Numbered from the stretch's first letter, positions 54,825-62,500 are shown. The stretch is 64,000 bases of DNA from Pseudocolwellia sp048296855 (GCA_048296855.1 CP182631.1); one strand, 5' to 3'. The notes: generated from the letters alone by a model not told the origin. Numbers and translations are program-made.

Positions 54825-54928
54825 ACATAACAAGAAATTAAACAAGGACAAAAAACAGTTGGCTTTTTGTTCACTCCGTTCACTTATTTTAGCCAACAAT
54901 TTTTTGCCTGTTAATTAGGCGTTATATG
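54825..54928 (+). other. attC31
   Basis: Arms AAATTAAACAAGG / GCCTGTTAATTAGG; inner CAGTTGGC / AGCCAACA. Confidence 0.92.
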
Positions 54929-55183
54929 CAATTCATGTAGTAGGGTGCTTTAGCTAATAATTCGGTTATTAACTTTTACTTTTGTAAACGTTGTTACGGG
55001 TTTCGCTATTTATAGTTTTCAAATAGTCACTAATAAGCTTTGTTGTTTTTATTACTGCGTAATGTAACAAAGCTATTATTTCGTTCTGGCATTTGTGGGT
55101 AGCTCAATTTATAGTGCAGTTATTACTACCGTCTTTTACTTCTAGATTTTGTGTTTAAGTTAAGGTTTATCAGGCATATAACA
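54929..55183 (+). repeat. C32: ORF-poor repeat cassette (Q, GTT hairpin)
   Basis: Inner stem ATTAC-TGC-GTAAT as in C14; one extra base in GCTATTTATAG. Confidence 0.87.
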
Positions 55184-55271
55184 AGCAATTCAACGGGACT
55201 TTTACAGCTGGCTGTGCTCGTTCCTCGCAATGTTAGCCAGCAATAAAAGCCCATTAATTGGGCGTTATATG
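55184..55271 (+). other. attC32 (type A)
   Basis: Standard type A; its 3' box runs straight into the C33 gene leader. Confidence 0.94.
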
Positions 55272-55291
55272 TTTCTCGAGGTTTGCAGATT

Positions 55292-55471
55292 ATGAGTACA
55301 TTAAAAGGTAAAACTGAAGGCGGCAGCGGGGGTAAACGCGGCCATTCAAATATGACTCATTGGGCTTATACCGAAGAAATAAAAGAAGCCAGTAATATAA
55401 ATCGTCGAAACAATAGTAAAACGATTATACGTAATGAGTTAAAACAAGTAAGCAGTCAAGATAAAGAGTAA
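55292..55471 (+). CDS. C33: 59-residue basic protein
   Basis: ATG 55292 is favoured (GAGG at 55278-55281); a TTG at 55283 is too close. The protein is small, basic and Gly-rich at the start (STLKGKTEGGSGGKRGHSNM), followed by THWAYTEEIKEASNINRR. I recall the GGKRGHSNM motif in a recurrent small hypothetical of integrons and genomic islands; no function is known. Confidence 0.65.
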   Translation: MSTLKGKTEGGSGGKRGHSNMTHWAYTEEIKEASNINRRNNSKTIIRNELKQVSSQDKE

Positions 55472-55509
55472 ACCACAGGGTTAACTATCTGTTTTGTATG
55501 TTTATCAAA

Positions 55510-55611
55510 CATATAACAAGCTATTCAAGCGGGACAAATAACAGTTGGCTAGTTCCGCTTCGCTTCACATTATAGCCAACTGCAATTTGCCCCTTAATAG
55601 GGCGTTACAAG
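55510..55611 (+). other. attC33 (type F)
   Basis: CTATTCAAGCGGG / CCCCTTAATAGGG arms; 3' box GTTACAA. Confidence 0.9.
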
Positions 55612-55863
55612 GCAGTTCAAATTATTTTGCAGTGTCGTTAAACACCTGCCACGAGCAGAGAAATAGCATCAAGGAATGTGCTGGTTTTTAGCCCCTTCCG
55701 TTCGTACCGGTGCCATTTAAAAGTGAACCGTATTGGCAAGTCCACTCCATTTAATCTGGGTGGCCAATAAGTAGGTGCAAGGCATCTTCGGCTTAGGTAT
55801 TCTTAGGGTCTACTTGTTTACTATCGGTCTTAAGGTGCTTCGTAGTAGGTGAACACGCTGCCG
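55612..55863 (+). other. C34: cassette without a clear gene
   Basis: About 250 bp, richer in GC than the repeat cassettes. A 14-codon ORF (MCWFLAPSVRTGAI) at 55676 has AAGGA before it but is too short to trust. The 3' part has GTGCAAGGCATCTTCGGCTTAGG and GTAGTAGGTGAACACGCTGCCGC stretches that recall non-coding segments of Vibrio superintegron cassettes (memory only). Content unresolved. Confidence 0.45.
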
Positions 55864-55964
55864 CTGTAACAAAAAAAATCAATTTGACCTCCGCAAGCTG
55901 TCGTCTTTTTTGCGGAGCAAAAAAACCGCCAGCTTGCTCTGGCAAATTATTTTGGCGTTAAGTG
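55864..55964 (+). other. attC34 (atypical)
   Basis: 5' box CTGTAAC and 3' box GTTAAGT are 100 bp apart; inside, TCCGCAAGC pairs with TTGCGGAGC and GCCAGCTTG faces CTCTGGC. The arms differ from every other site here, so this cassette probably came from another integron. Confidence 0.65.
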
Positions 55965-55985
55965 TCATCGTCAACGGAGAGTTCA

Positions 55986-56606
55986 GTGACAGAAAAAAAT
56001 AATGAAGAGTTCTTTGAAAAGGTTCGAGAACATAATCAAAACCTTTCTAAAAACCAGAAAAAAATTAGAAATTTTTCCTCATCCGTTGCGGGTATATCTG
56101 CTTCTATTGCATTAGCCATTACAGCTTCTATGACATTTAATATTTTCTTCGATTCTAAAAAGATATTAAGTAATGACGAACTAACAAATGAAGTTTCAGT
56201 GCAAAATACTCAAGTAAAGGGTATGTACCAAGATTTAAGTAATTTACAAGACATAGTTACTTTGCTTAAATCGAAAATGGATTCAGTTGAAAAATTCCCT
56301 GAAGGTACTGAATGGAAATCTGAGATTATTAGGCTTGAAGAAAAAATTGATAGTATTAGTATTAGAGTTACAGAGTTTGAGAACGCTATAACTGCAGATC
56401 CACTTAAAGCTCTAGCTGTTCCAATCTTGCGTAAAGATCTTGATAATGTCCGAAGCTCACTTAACACTGAGATTCGCCAGTCAAAAGCAGAGATTGATAG
56501 AATTTATGACCAAAATAAATGGTTTATTGGTTTACTATTCTCTATTGCTATAAGCGTTCTTGGTATGGTTATAACTAATTACGTAAATAGCAAAAAAGAC
56601 ACTTAA
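55986..56606 (+). CDS. C35: two-helix membrane protein with coiled-coil middle
   Basis: GTG 55986 follows ACGGAGAG; an earlier in-frame GTG at 55962 lies in the attC box. The 206-residue product has one membrane helix near 38-56, a predicted coiled coil (about 70-175), and a second helix near 180-200 preceded by IDRIYDQNKWFIGLLFSIAIS, an ending I have seen in several hypothetical phage- and island-linked proteins. The hairpin-like topology places the coiled coil in the periplasm or cytosol. The stop lies within attC35. Confidence 0.7.
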   Translation: MTEKNNEEFFEKVREHNQNLSKNQKKIRNFSSSVAGISASIALAITASMTFNIFFDSKKILSNDELTNEVSVQNTQVKGMYQDLSNLQDIVTLLKSKMDSVEKFPEGTEWKSEIIRLEEKIDSISIRVTEFENAITADPLKALAVPILRKDLDNVRSSLNTEIRQSKAEIDRIYDQNKWFIGLLFSIAISVLGMVITNYVNSKKDT

Positions 56607-56700
56607 CAAGACCTTCAAACGGACAAAAAACAGTTTGCTGTTTTCACTTCGTTCAACATTTTAGCAAACAATTTTTTGCCGCTTAAGGTGGCGTTAGCTG
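56600..56700 (+). other. attC35
   Basis: Arms CCTTCAAACGG / CCGCTTAAGGTGGC; inner CAGTTTGCTG / TTAGCAAACA; boxes ACTTAAC and GTTAGCT. Confidence 0.93.
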
Positions 56701-56721
56701 CCCGAGAGTGTTCGTTACTCC

Positions 56722-56749
56722 TTGCAGATTATTAGTAACTCGTTATTAT
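56722..56749 (+). promoter_or_regulatory. C36: candidate promoter of the RT-associated RNA
   Basis: TTGCAG (56722-56727) and TATTAT (56744-56749) are 16 bases apart, a fair sigma-70 match that would start RNA near 56756. A short inverted repeat GTTACT/AGTAAC (56714-56719, 56734-56739) overlaps it and might be an operator. Confidence 0.4.
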
Positions 56750-56755
56750 GTAAGA

Positions 56756-56928
56756 ACTCCCTTATGGGGATAACGGTGTTACCTTCTACCAGTTAGAAAT
56801 GACTAGTCTTCAGTTGTGATGATTCACACTGACGGGGGAAAGGGGTCAAATCCTATCCAACCATGTGATAACTTACTTTTACTTGGGTTAACACCGTGAA
56901 AAAGCCTGAGTCTAACTCAGGCTTTTTT
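56756..56928 (+). ncRNA. C36: structured RNA upstream of the reverse transcriptase
   Basis: The segment closes on itself: ACGGTGTTA (56773-56781) pairs with TAACACCGT (56889-56897) over 9 bp. Inside are TTCTA-CCAGT-TAGAA (56784-56798) and TCAG..TGTGA / TCACA..CTGA (56810-56832). It ends in a perfect intrinsic terminator, GCCTGAGT/ACTCAGGC plus T6 (56904-56928), only 13 bases before the RT start codon. Small structured RNAs directly upstream of an RT gene serve as templates or cofactors in retrons and several DRT systems. Confidence 0.72.
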
Positions 56929-56941
56929 GTTTAAGGAACTT

Positions 56942-58441
56942 ATGAAATTAGAGCAGCAGATTGCAAAAATTATCCGTGAAGAGGCAGAAAAGTTAATTGA
57001 ACGCTATCACGAATATCACAATAGGGTTCACCTAGAAGCTAAGCGGAATCAGAAGCGATTAGGTGACTCTGCACCGAAAAAGAAAATTCATACTCCAGAC
57101 TATTGGTCTTTTGATAGGAAGTTCAATCCATTTTATGTTAAAGCAAAGCATAAAAGCATTGCTCGATCTATCGCCAACAAAATTGAGAATAGAACCTATT
57201 CTCCGAATAGCCCATATATAAAAGAAGTTCCAAAGTCTGACGGTGGTATTAGAAAAGTAGCGATTTACAAAATACCGGACGCAGCTATATCAAAGTTTTT
57301 CTTTAACCGGCTTCTGGCAAAAAACCGACACCGGTTTAGTTCATTCTCATATGCTTATAGAAATGATAGAAATGTTCACTTCGCCATTCAGGATATTTCT
57401 GTCGATTTAAAAAGAAATGAGCGCACCTTTTTGGCTGAATTTGATTTCTCTGATTTTTTTGGGTCAATATCCCATGAATTCTTGAAAGGGCAATTTTCTG
57501 AAAACGGCTTCTACATCAGTCCTGAAGAAAAATTTGTTATTAATTCGTTTTTGAAAGAGAGGAAAGTCGGTATTCCTCAAGGAACGTCAATAAGCTTATT
57601 TCTTGCCAATCTAACCTGCTGGAAATTTGATCAAAATCTTGAGCGAGAGGGAGTTAAGTTCTCTCGATATGCTGATGATACTATTGTGTGGTCACCTGAG
57701 TACGCAAAAATATGTAATTCCTTTGGTTTGATTAATGAATTCTCTAGAAGCGCTGGAGTAAAAATAAACCCTACTAAGTCAGAAGGAATATCTCTTTTAA
57801 CAACAGATGGTTTGCCATCAGAAATCGTAGCTAAAACTAGCCTAGATTTTTTGGGTTATTGCCTGTCCGTTGACAAGGTTTCCATTAAAGATAAATCCGT
57901 TAGGAAAATTCAAAAGCAAATATCATATATTCTTTACCGAAATTTAATTCAGCCACTTAAGCAAGCAGTGCTGGCTGGGCAGCGAATTCCTGCAAATGAT
58001 AGAGATAAAAATTTTCTATCAGCAATGTGTGAAATTCGGCGATACATGTATGGTGGATTAAGCAAAAAGCAAATTAAAGACTACTTATCTGGTAGAACTA
58101 AAAGAATATACTTTAAAGGTGTAATGAGCTTCTATCCTCTAGTAGACGATGTTGATCAATTAACTCAGCTGGATGGATGGTTGCTCTCCGTAGTGCATAG
58201 AGTATTGAAGCTAAGGTGCAAGCTACTTTCAAGTCACGGATTTCATCGCTCGCATAGCTTTCCATTCAATGTATCAAGGTCGGAGCTTTTAGAACGTTGT
58301 GCTGTTGAAGTAGTATCAGGAAAGCATCTTCTTGAGATTCCAAGTTTTCTTCTAATACATAGAGCCCTGAAAAAAGGATTGGAGGAGTCGGGTATAGAGA
58401 GAGTAATGAACCCTGATTCACTGAATTATGACTATAGATAA
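56942..58441 (+). CDS. C36: reverse transcriptase, probable defence RT
   Basis: The frame opens at TTG 56927 inside the terminator, but ATG 56942 with TAAGGAA is the proper start (499 residues). RT motifs are all present: FDFSDFF (motif A, 167-173), PQGTSIS (B, 212-218), YADD (C, 243-246), INPTKSEG (D), LDFLGY (E). The N-terminal helical region and a long C-terminal helical part (about 310-499) have no maturase, endonuclease or protease motif. Retron hallmarks (NAxxH, VTG) are not visible. It fits the UG/DRT abortive-infection RTs better than retron or group II RTs; the subgroup is undecided. Confidence 0.85.
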   Translation: MKLEQQIAKIIREEAEKLIERYHEYHNRVHLEAKRNQKRLGDSAPKKKIHTPDYWSFDRKFNPFYVKAKHKSIARSIANKIENRTYSPNSPYIKEVPKSDGGIRKVAIYKIPDAAISKFFFNRLLAKNRHRFSSFSYAYRNDRNVHFAIQDISVDLKRNERTFLAEFDFSDFFGSISHEFLKGQFSENGFYISPEEKFVINSFLKERKVGIPQGTSISLFLANLTCWKFDQNLEREGVKFSRYADDTIVWSPEYAKICNSFGLINEFSRSAGVKINPTKSEGISLLTTDGLPSEIVAKTSLDFLGYCLSVDKVSIKDKSVRKIQKQISYILYRNLIQPLKQAVLAGQRIPANDRDKNFLSAMCEIRRYMYGGLSKKQIKDYLSGRTKRIYFKGVMSFYPLVDDVDQLTQLDGWLLSVVHRVLKLRCKLLSSHGFHRSHSFPFNVSRSELLERCAVEVVSGKHLLEIPSFLLIHRALKKGLEESGIERVMNPDSLNYDYR

Positions 58442-58451
58442 TGCAGCGTCC

Positions 58452-58526
58452 GCAGCTAACAAACGCATGTTGTCGGACTGGTTTTCCGCTGCGCTCCAAA
58501 TCAGCCGCAAATGCGGGCGTTATGTG
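58452..58526 (+). other. attC36 (foreign type, 75 bp)
   Basis: GCAGCTAAC to GTTATGT with arms AACGCATGT / CAAATGCGGGCG, inner GTCGGACTGG / AAATCAGCCGC. It is shorter and much more GC-rich than the resident sites and unlike any of them. Confidence 0.85.
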
Positions 58527-58739
58527 TTTGTAACTAAAGAAAAAGAAATATTAAAAAATAAGTGGTGTGTTTCGCCATTGTAAGTTTGGTTGCCACCACT
58601 AATAAGCTTTACGCAATTACAAAACAAGTTTTGTGGTAAAGCTATTATTTCATTCTCGTTTGGGCTTAAATGGCTCAAGGATAATTTTAATTAAGGGCAG
58701 CTTCGTTATTGCTCAGGCTAAGTTTTGTACTTGGTTTTA
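58527..58739 (+). repeat. C37: divergent relative of the repeat cassette
   Basis: Related to C28: GTGTGTTTCG, CACTAATAAGCTTTAC and GTAAAGCTATTATTTCATTC, with an inner ACAAAAC/GTTTTGT stem. The hairpin is kept although the loop sequence is different. No gene. Confidence 0.75.
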
Positions 58740-58840
58740 CACATAACAAGTTGCTTAACAGGACAAAATACAGTTTGCTCGGCTCGTACCTCGCCAATTA
58801 TAGCAAACGGTATTTTGCCCATTAGCAAAGCGTTATATGC
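58740..58840 (+). other. attC37 (type E)
   Basis: TTGCTTAACAGG / CCCATTAGCAAA arms; inner CAGTTTGCTCGG / TAGCAAACGG. Confidence 0.92.
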
Positions 58841-59082
58841 AATTCATGTAGTAGGGTGCTTTAGCTAAAAATATTGTTATCAAAAGTACTTTTGTAAACG
58901 TTGCTACGGGTTTCGCTATTGTAGTTTTTCACTAGTCACTAATAAGCTTTGTTGTTTTTATTACTTCGTAATGTAACAAAGCTATTATTTCGTTCTGGCA
59001 ATTGTGGGTAGCTCAATTTATAGTGTAGTTATTACTACCGTCTTTTACTTTAAACTTCAGTATTTAAGTTTAGGTTTATCAG
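58841..59082 (+). repeat. C38: ORF-poor repeat cassette (Q, GTT hairpin)
   Basis: Nearly the same as C8 in its first 100 bases. Confidence 0.88.
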
Positions 59083-59180
59083 GCATATAACAAGCAATTC
59101 AACGGGACTTTTACAGCTGGCTGTGCTCGTCCCTCGCTATTTTAGCCAGCAATAAAAGCCCATTAATTGGGCGTTAAATT
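59083..59180 (+). other. attC38 (type A)
   Basis: Type A with CTCGTCCCTCGCTATTTTAGCC and 3' box GTTAAAT. Confidence 0.94.
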
Positions 59181-59194
59181 GCAAAGGAGGCATC

Positions 59195-59788
59195 GTGCCA
59201 TTTTCAAGTCTAATGAAAGATAAAGTTTCCGTACTAAAAAGTAATGGTGAGATTTTTAAGGATATTCAAGCAAGTGTTCAAACGAAGAAAACATTTATTC
59301 AACGTTCTGATATTTTGATCGAAACTGGCGACTTAATCCAAAGAACTATGTCAAATGGCGCAACTGAAACATATGAGGTTGTAGATCCTGGCTTTCATGA
59401 AGGACTTGGAGGCATACCTGCGGGCTATCAAATTGTTCATAAAAACCTAGGGTTGCCAGAGGCAGAGAAAGCAATTCAATCTATCACTTACAACCTCAAC
59501 GGGAATAATACTAGAGTCAATAATAACTCAACTGATAACTCTACCAATGTAGTAAATATCAATAATGATATTGCTGAACATATATCTATGCTCAGAGATG
59601 AGATTAAAAAACTTGTTGAATCCAGTGAAAAGCAAAATGAAGCTTATGAAATTGTTGATGCAATCGAAGGACAATTCGAGTCCCCTAAGCCAAGTAAGGC
59701 AGTTTTAAATACTCTTATTAACGCATTACCTAGTGCGGGCAGCATAGCTTCTATAGGTTCGTTTTTATTGTCTTGTGTAGGTGGTTAA
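59195..59788 (+). CDS. C39, gene 1: soluble protein with NNxxRVNxNSxDNSTN motif
   Basis: GTG 59195 follows AAAGGAGG, the best ribosome site in the array. The 197-residue protein has a beta-rich first half (KVSVLKSNGEIFKDIQASVQ; ILIETGDLIQRTMSNGATETYEVVDPGF), the Asn-rich motif ITYNLNGNNTRVNNNSTDNS near 110-130, a helix (about 140-165) and a hydrophobic C-terminal end (SAGSIASIGSFLLS). I know the Asn-rich motif from many uncharacterised proteins in mobile and defence contexts. A second gene follows in the same cassette. Confidence 0.72.
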   Translation: MPFSSLMKDKVSVLKSNGEIFKDIQASVQTKKTFIQRSDILIETGDLIQRTMSNGATETYEVVDPGFHEGLGGIPAGYQIVHKNLGLPEAEKAIQSITYNLNGNNTRVNNNSTDNSTNVVNINNDIAEHISMLRDEIKKLVESSEKQNEAYEIVDAIEGQFESPKPSKAVLNTLINALPSAGSIASIGSFLLSCVGG

Positions 59789-59789
59789 T

Positions 59790-60149
59790 ATGAAATTAGA
59801 TAAATACGTAGAAGAAACTATAAAACAAGTGATCACTGGTATCGGTGCTGCTAAGTCGTTTGGTGAACAACATAATGCACAAGTAAACCCGGCCTCAGCT
59901 TCATTTTCCTCAGGCAGTCATAACAGTGTTATATATTGCTCGAATACAGGTGTTCCAATTCAAGAAATAAAATTTGATATTGCAGTTTCAGTTAATGAAG
60001 GAAGCACAGAAACAGAGGCTCCTGAAATAACTGTAGGAAGTGCCACCGTTGCTGGCCATAACTCAACAACTGAAACCTCAAATAGTTCAGTGAATAGAAT
60101 ACAATTTAGCATTCCTGTACTTTTGCCTATTTCAGGACGCAGGGGGTAA
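59790..60149 (+). CDS. C39, gene 2: small beta-rich protein
   Basis: ATG 59790 comes one base after the previous stop, with GGTGG upstream, so translation is coupled. The 119-residue protein has an N-terminal helix (KLDKYVEETIKQVITGIGAA), a Ser/Asn-rich linker and a strand region (IKFDIAVSVNEG; VNRIQFSIPVLLP). The helix-then-FDIAV-then-FSIPVLLP layout resembles trypco2-type small domains (weak resemblance). It probably works with gene 1. Confidence 0.65.
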   Translation: MKLDKYVEETIKQVITGIGAAKSFGEQHNAQVNPASASFSSGSHNSVIYCSNTGVPIQEIKFDIAVSVNEGSTETEAPEITVGSATVAGHNSTTETSNSSVNRIQFSIPVLLPISGRRG

Positions 60150-60152
60150 TGC

Positions 60153-60251
60153 AATTTAACAAGTTGCTTAAACGGACACAAAACAGTTGGCTGTGCTCGT
60201 TCCTCGCAAATTTTAGCCAACGTTTTTTAGCCGCTTAGCAAAGCGTTAGGC
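60153..60251 (+). other. attC39 (type E)
   Basis: TTGCTTAAACGG / CCGCTTAGCAAA arms as in attC23; boxes ATTTAAC and GTTAGGC. Confidence 0.93.
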
Positions 60252-60302
60252 CATAGAATCAACATATTCCGTTTAATCAAAGTTAAATAAAGGAGATAGA
60301 AA

Positions 60303-60620
60303 ATGAAGATAATTAACCTATTTGGTGCAAAGTTCTCGATTGACGACAAAGCACTAAACTTTATCGAGCCAGCACTTGAGTCTAATAAGACAGATTATTG
60401 TAACGGAAATGCTTGCGATGATATTTATTGGGAATGGGATGACGATACCCGTTCTTATCATTTTTTTAATGAAGGGGAAAAAAGGGTGAGGCTAAAGGTT
60501 GAGGGGGCAAATTATCTTGGTTGTAATGGTGTCATAAAACGAAAGACTATGAGACCAGGTACGGAGTGGGAATGTAAACTTGGCGGAATATGTGAATTTA
60601 GCGCCAAATATACAGATTAA
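60303..60620 (+). CDS. C40, gene 1: soluble cassette protein
   Basis: ATG 60303 follows AAAGGAGATAG. The 105-residue acidic protein has four Cys (CNGNAC, LGCNG, ECKLGGIC) and a WEWDDDTRSYHFFNEGEKRVRLKVEG strand region, and could bind a metal through the Cys pairs. No family is recognised. Confidence 0.68.
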   Translation: MKIINLFGAKFSIDDKALNFIEPALESNKTDYCNGNACDDIYWEWDDDTRSYHFFNEGEKRVRLKVEGANYLGCNGVIKRKTMRPGTEWECKLGGICEFSAKYTD

Positions 60621-60633
60621 TGGAGAATTTTTT

Positions 60634-60879
60634 ATGACTAATAAAGTTAGTTTTAAAAAAAATGGTGAGCGCTGTACGGTAACATTATCTAACAGTAGTA
60701 AGACAGATGAATGCACTACTACTTATGAGATTTCCGTTTTTGATTCAGATGACGACCGTTGGGAGGATCATGCTAAAACAACTTCAACATTGAAACCTAA
60801 AACGGTCTTGTCCAAGGAGTATCATAAATATGGTGCCACAGACTGGGATTACACCATAGTAGATAATTACTGCGAATGA
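60634..60879 (+). CDS. C40, gene 2: small soluble protein
   Basis: ATG 60634 follows TGGAGAAT; the frame above it overlaps gene 1. The 81-residue protein is beta-rich, with TTTYEISVFDSDDDRWEDHAKT and YGATDWDYTIVDNYCE segments. It starts 13 bases after gene 1, so the two form a mini-operon within one cassette. Unknown function. Confidence 0.65.
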   Translation: MTNKVSFKKNGERCTVTLSNSSKTDECTTTYEISVFDSDDDRWEDHAKTTSTLKPKTVLSKEYHKYGATDWDYTIVDNYCE

Positions 60880-60880
60880 G

Positions 60881-60995
60881 GCCTAACAAAACCGTGCACA
60901 CGGACAGCCCACTGCGTGGCTCAAATTATGTTTCCATTTCATTACAACATTATTTGTACCACTACGTGAGCTGCCGGTGACGGCGGCGTTATATG
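60881..60995 (+). other. attC40 (foreign type, 115 bp)
   Basis: GCCTAAC to GTTATAT with GC-rich arms: CCGTGCACACGG, CACTGCGTGGCTC against GAGCTGCCGGTGACGGCGG. The hairpin is larger than the resident type and resembles sites of other integrons. Confidence 0.82.
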
Positions 60996-61238
60996 CACTC
61001 AAATCGTATTGCTGGTTTAGATAAAAATGTTGTTATGAAATTTACTTTTGTAAGTGCTGCTACGGGTTTCGCTATTATCGTTTTTCAATAGCCACTAATA
61101 AGCTTTGTTGTTTTTATTACTACGTAATGTAACAAAGCTATTATTTCGTTCTAGTATTTGTGGGTAGCTCAATTTATAGTGCGTTTATGACTACCTGTTT
61201 TTACTAGTTGCTTGTGTATTTATGTTCAGGTTTATCAG
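60996..61238 (+). repeat. C41: ORF-poor repeat cassette (H, GTT hairpin)
   Basis: H frame open with several changes (MHSNRIAGLDKNVVMKFTF...IIVFQ). Inner loop TAC; ATGACTACCTG near the end. Confidence 0.86.
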
Positions 61239-61337
61239 GCATATAACAAGCAATTCAACGGGACTTTTACAGCTGGCTGTGCTCGTCCCTCGCAAATTTT
61301 AGCCAGCAATAAAAGCCCATTAATTGGGCGTTATATG
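61239..61337 (+). other. attC41 (type A)
   Basis: CTCGTCCCTCGCAAATTTTAGCC loop side. Confidence 0.95.
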
Positions 61338-61580
61338 CACTCAAATAGTATGGTTGGTTTAGCTAAAAATGTTTTTATCAAACGTACTTTTGTAAACGTT
61401 GCTACGGGTTTCGCTATTGTAGTTTTTCACTAGCCACTAATAAGCTTTGTTGTTTTTATTACTTCGTAATGTAACAAAGCTATTATTTCGTACTGGCATT
61501 TGTGGGTAGCTCAATTTATAGTGCGTTTATTACTATCGGTTTTTACTAGTTGCTTGTGTATTTATGTTTAGGTTTATCAG
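61338..61580 (+). repeat. C42: ORF-poor repeat cassette (H, GTT hairpin)
   Basis: H frame open and ends FAIVVFH at TAG. Confidence 0.86.
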
Positions 61581-61681
61581 GCATATAACAAGGCATTGCA
61601 AAGGACTAAAAACAGCTGGCTGTTGCTCGTGCCTCGCTATTTTGGCCATCAATTTTTAGCCTCTGAATGAGGCGTTATATG
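61581..61681 (+). other. attC42 (type B)
   Basis: As attC4, with GCTGGCTGTTGC and TTGGCCATCAA on the inner arms. Confidence 0.93.
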
Positions 61682-61925
61682 CAATTCATGTAGTAGGGTG
61701 CTTTAGCTAACAATTTGGTTATTAACTTTTACTTTTGTAAACGCTGCTACGGGTTTCGCTATTATCGTTTATCAATAGTCACTAATAAGCTTTGTTGTTT
61801 TTATTACTTCGTAATGTAACAAAGCTATTATTTCGTTCTGGCATTTGTGGGTAGCTCAATTTATAGTGTGTTTATGACTACCGTCTTTTACTAGTTGCTT
61901 GTGTATTTATGTTTAGGTTTATCAG
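61682..61925 (+). repeat. C43: ORF-poor repeat cassette (Q, GTT hairpin)
   Basis: CGTTTATCAATAG replaces CGTTTTTCAATAG before the hairpin. Confidence 0.88.
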
Positions 61926-62024
61926 GCATATAACAAGCAATTCAACGGGACTTTTACAGCTGGCTGTGCTCGTTCCTCGCAAATTTTAGCCAGCAATAAA
62001 AGCCCATTAATTGGGCGTTATGTA
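61926..62024 (+). other. attC43 (type A)
   Basis: Standard type A, 3' box GTTATGT. Confidence 0.95.
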
Positions 62025-62041
62025 TTACACGGAGTTTCGCA

Positions 62042-62500
62042 TTGAATTCATCTAAAATTTCTAAAAAAATCATTCTAAGTATTATATTTTATTTATTTAT
62101 CAACTCTGCATTAGCCATTAGTTGTGAAGATATAATCATAAAAAAATACGTCTCAAACATAACATATAGTCCCGCTAAAACATTATGTGGAGTAGATCTT
62201 AATTTATTGCTTATCAAATTAAAGAAAACTTCTAATAACAATGAAACGAGTTTAGGGGGGATAAGCTTAGATGTAAAAAATTCAAATGATGTTAGTGTTA
62301 CTAGATATGCTTTAAAATCTATGAACTCTAGTAGCAATAAGATAATGACAGCATGTTTAAATAAAAATTATATTGAAAATAGTTCACTGATTTTTTCAAT
62401 TACTCGTGAAAAAAGTGAACACAGTACTAATCACCGTAGTTTAACTCTAAAAAGTACACATACAACATGTAAGTTAAAGTCTCTTGTAAGTAATACATAA
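62042..62500 (+). CDS. C44: small exported protein
   Basis: TTG 62042 lies 8 bases after CGGAG. The 152-residue product has a signal peptide (IILSIIFYLFINSALA), four Cys spread through the mature part (ISCEDI, TLCGVD, TACLNK, TTCKLK) that may form disulfides, and a beta-rich pattern. The stop TAA is part of the 5' box of attC44. It is very AT-rich. Confidence 0.7.
   Translation: MNSSKISKKIILSIIFYLFINSALAISCEDIIIKKYVSNITYSPAKTLCGVDLNLLLIKLKKTSNNNETSLGGISLDVKNSNDVSVTRYALKSMNSSSNKIMTACLNKNYIENSSLIFSITREKSEHSTNHRSLTLKSTHTTCKLKSLVSNT

Noticed and set aside
56756..56928. Retron msr-msd or DRT2-type rolling-circle template
   Set aside because: The RT lacks NAxxH and VTG motifs expected of retrons, and the enclosed RNA region has stops in all six frames, so an endless ORF is not visible. 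Another DRT type remains possible.
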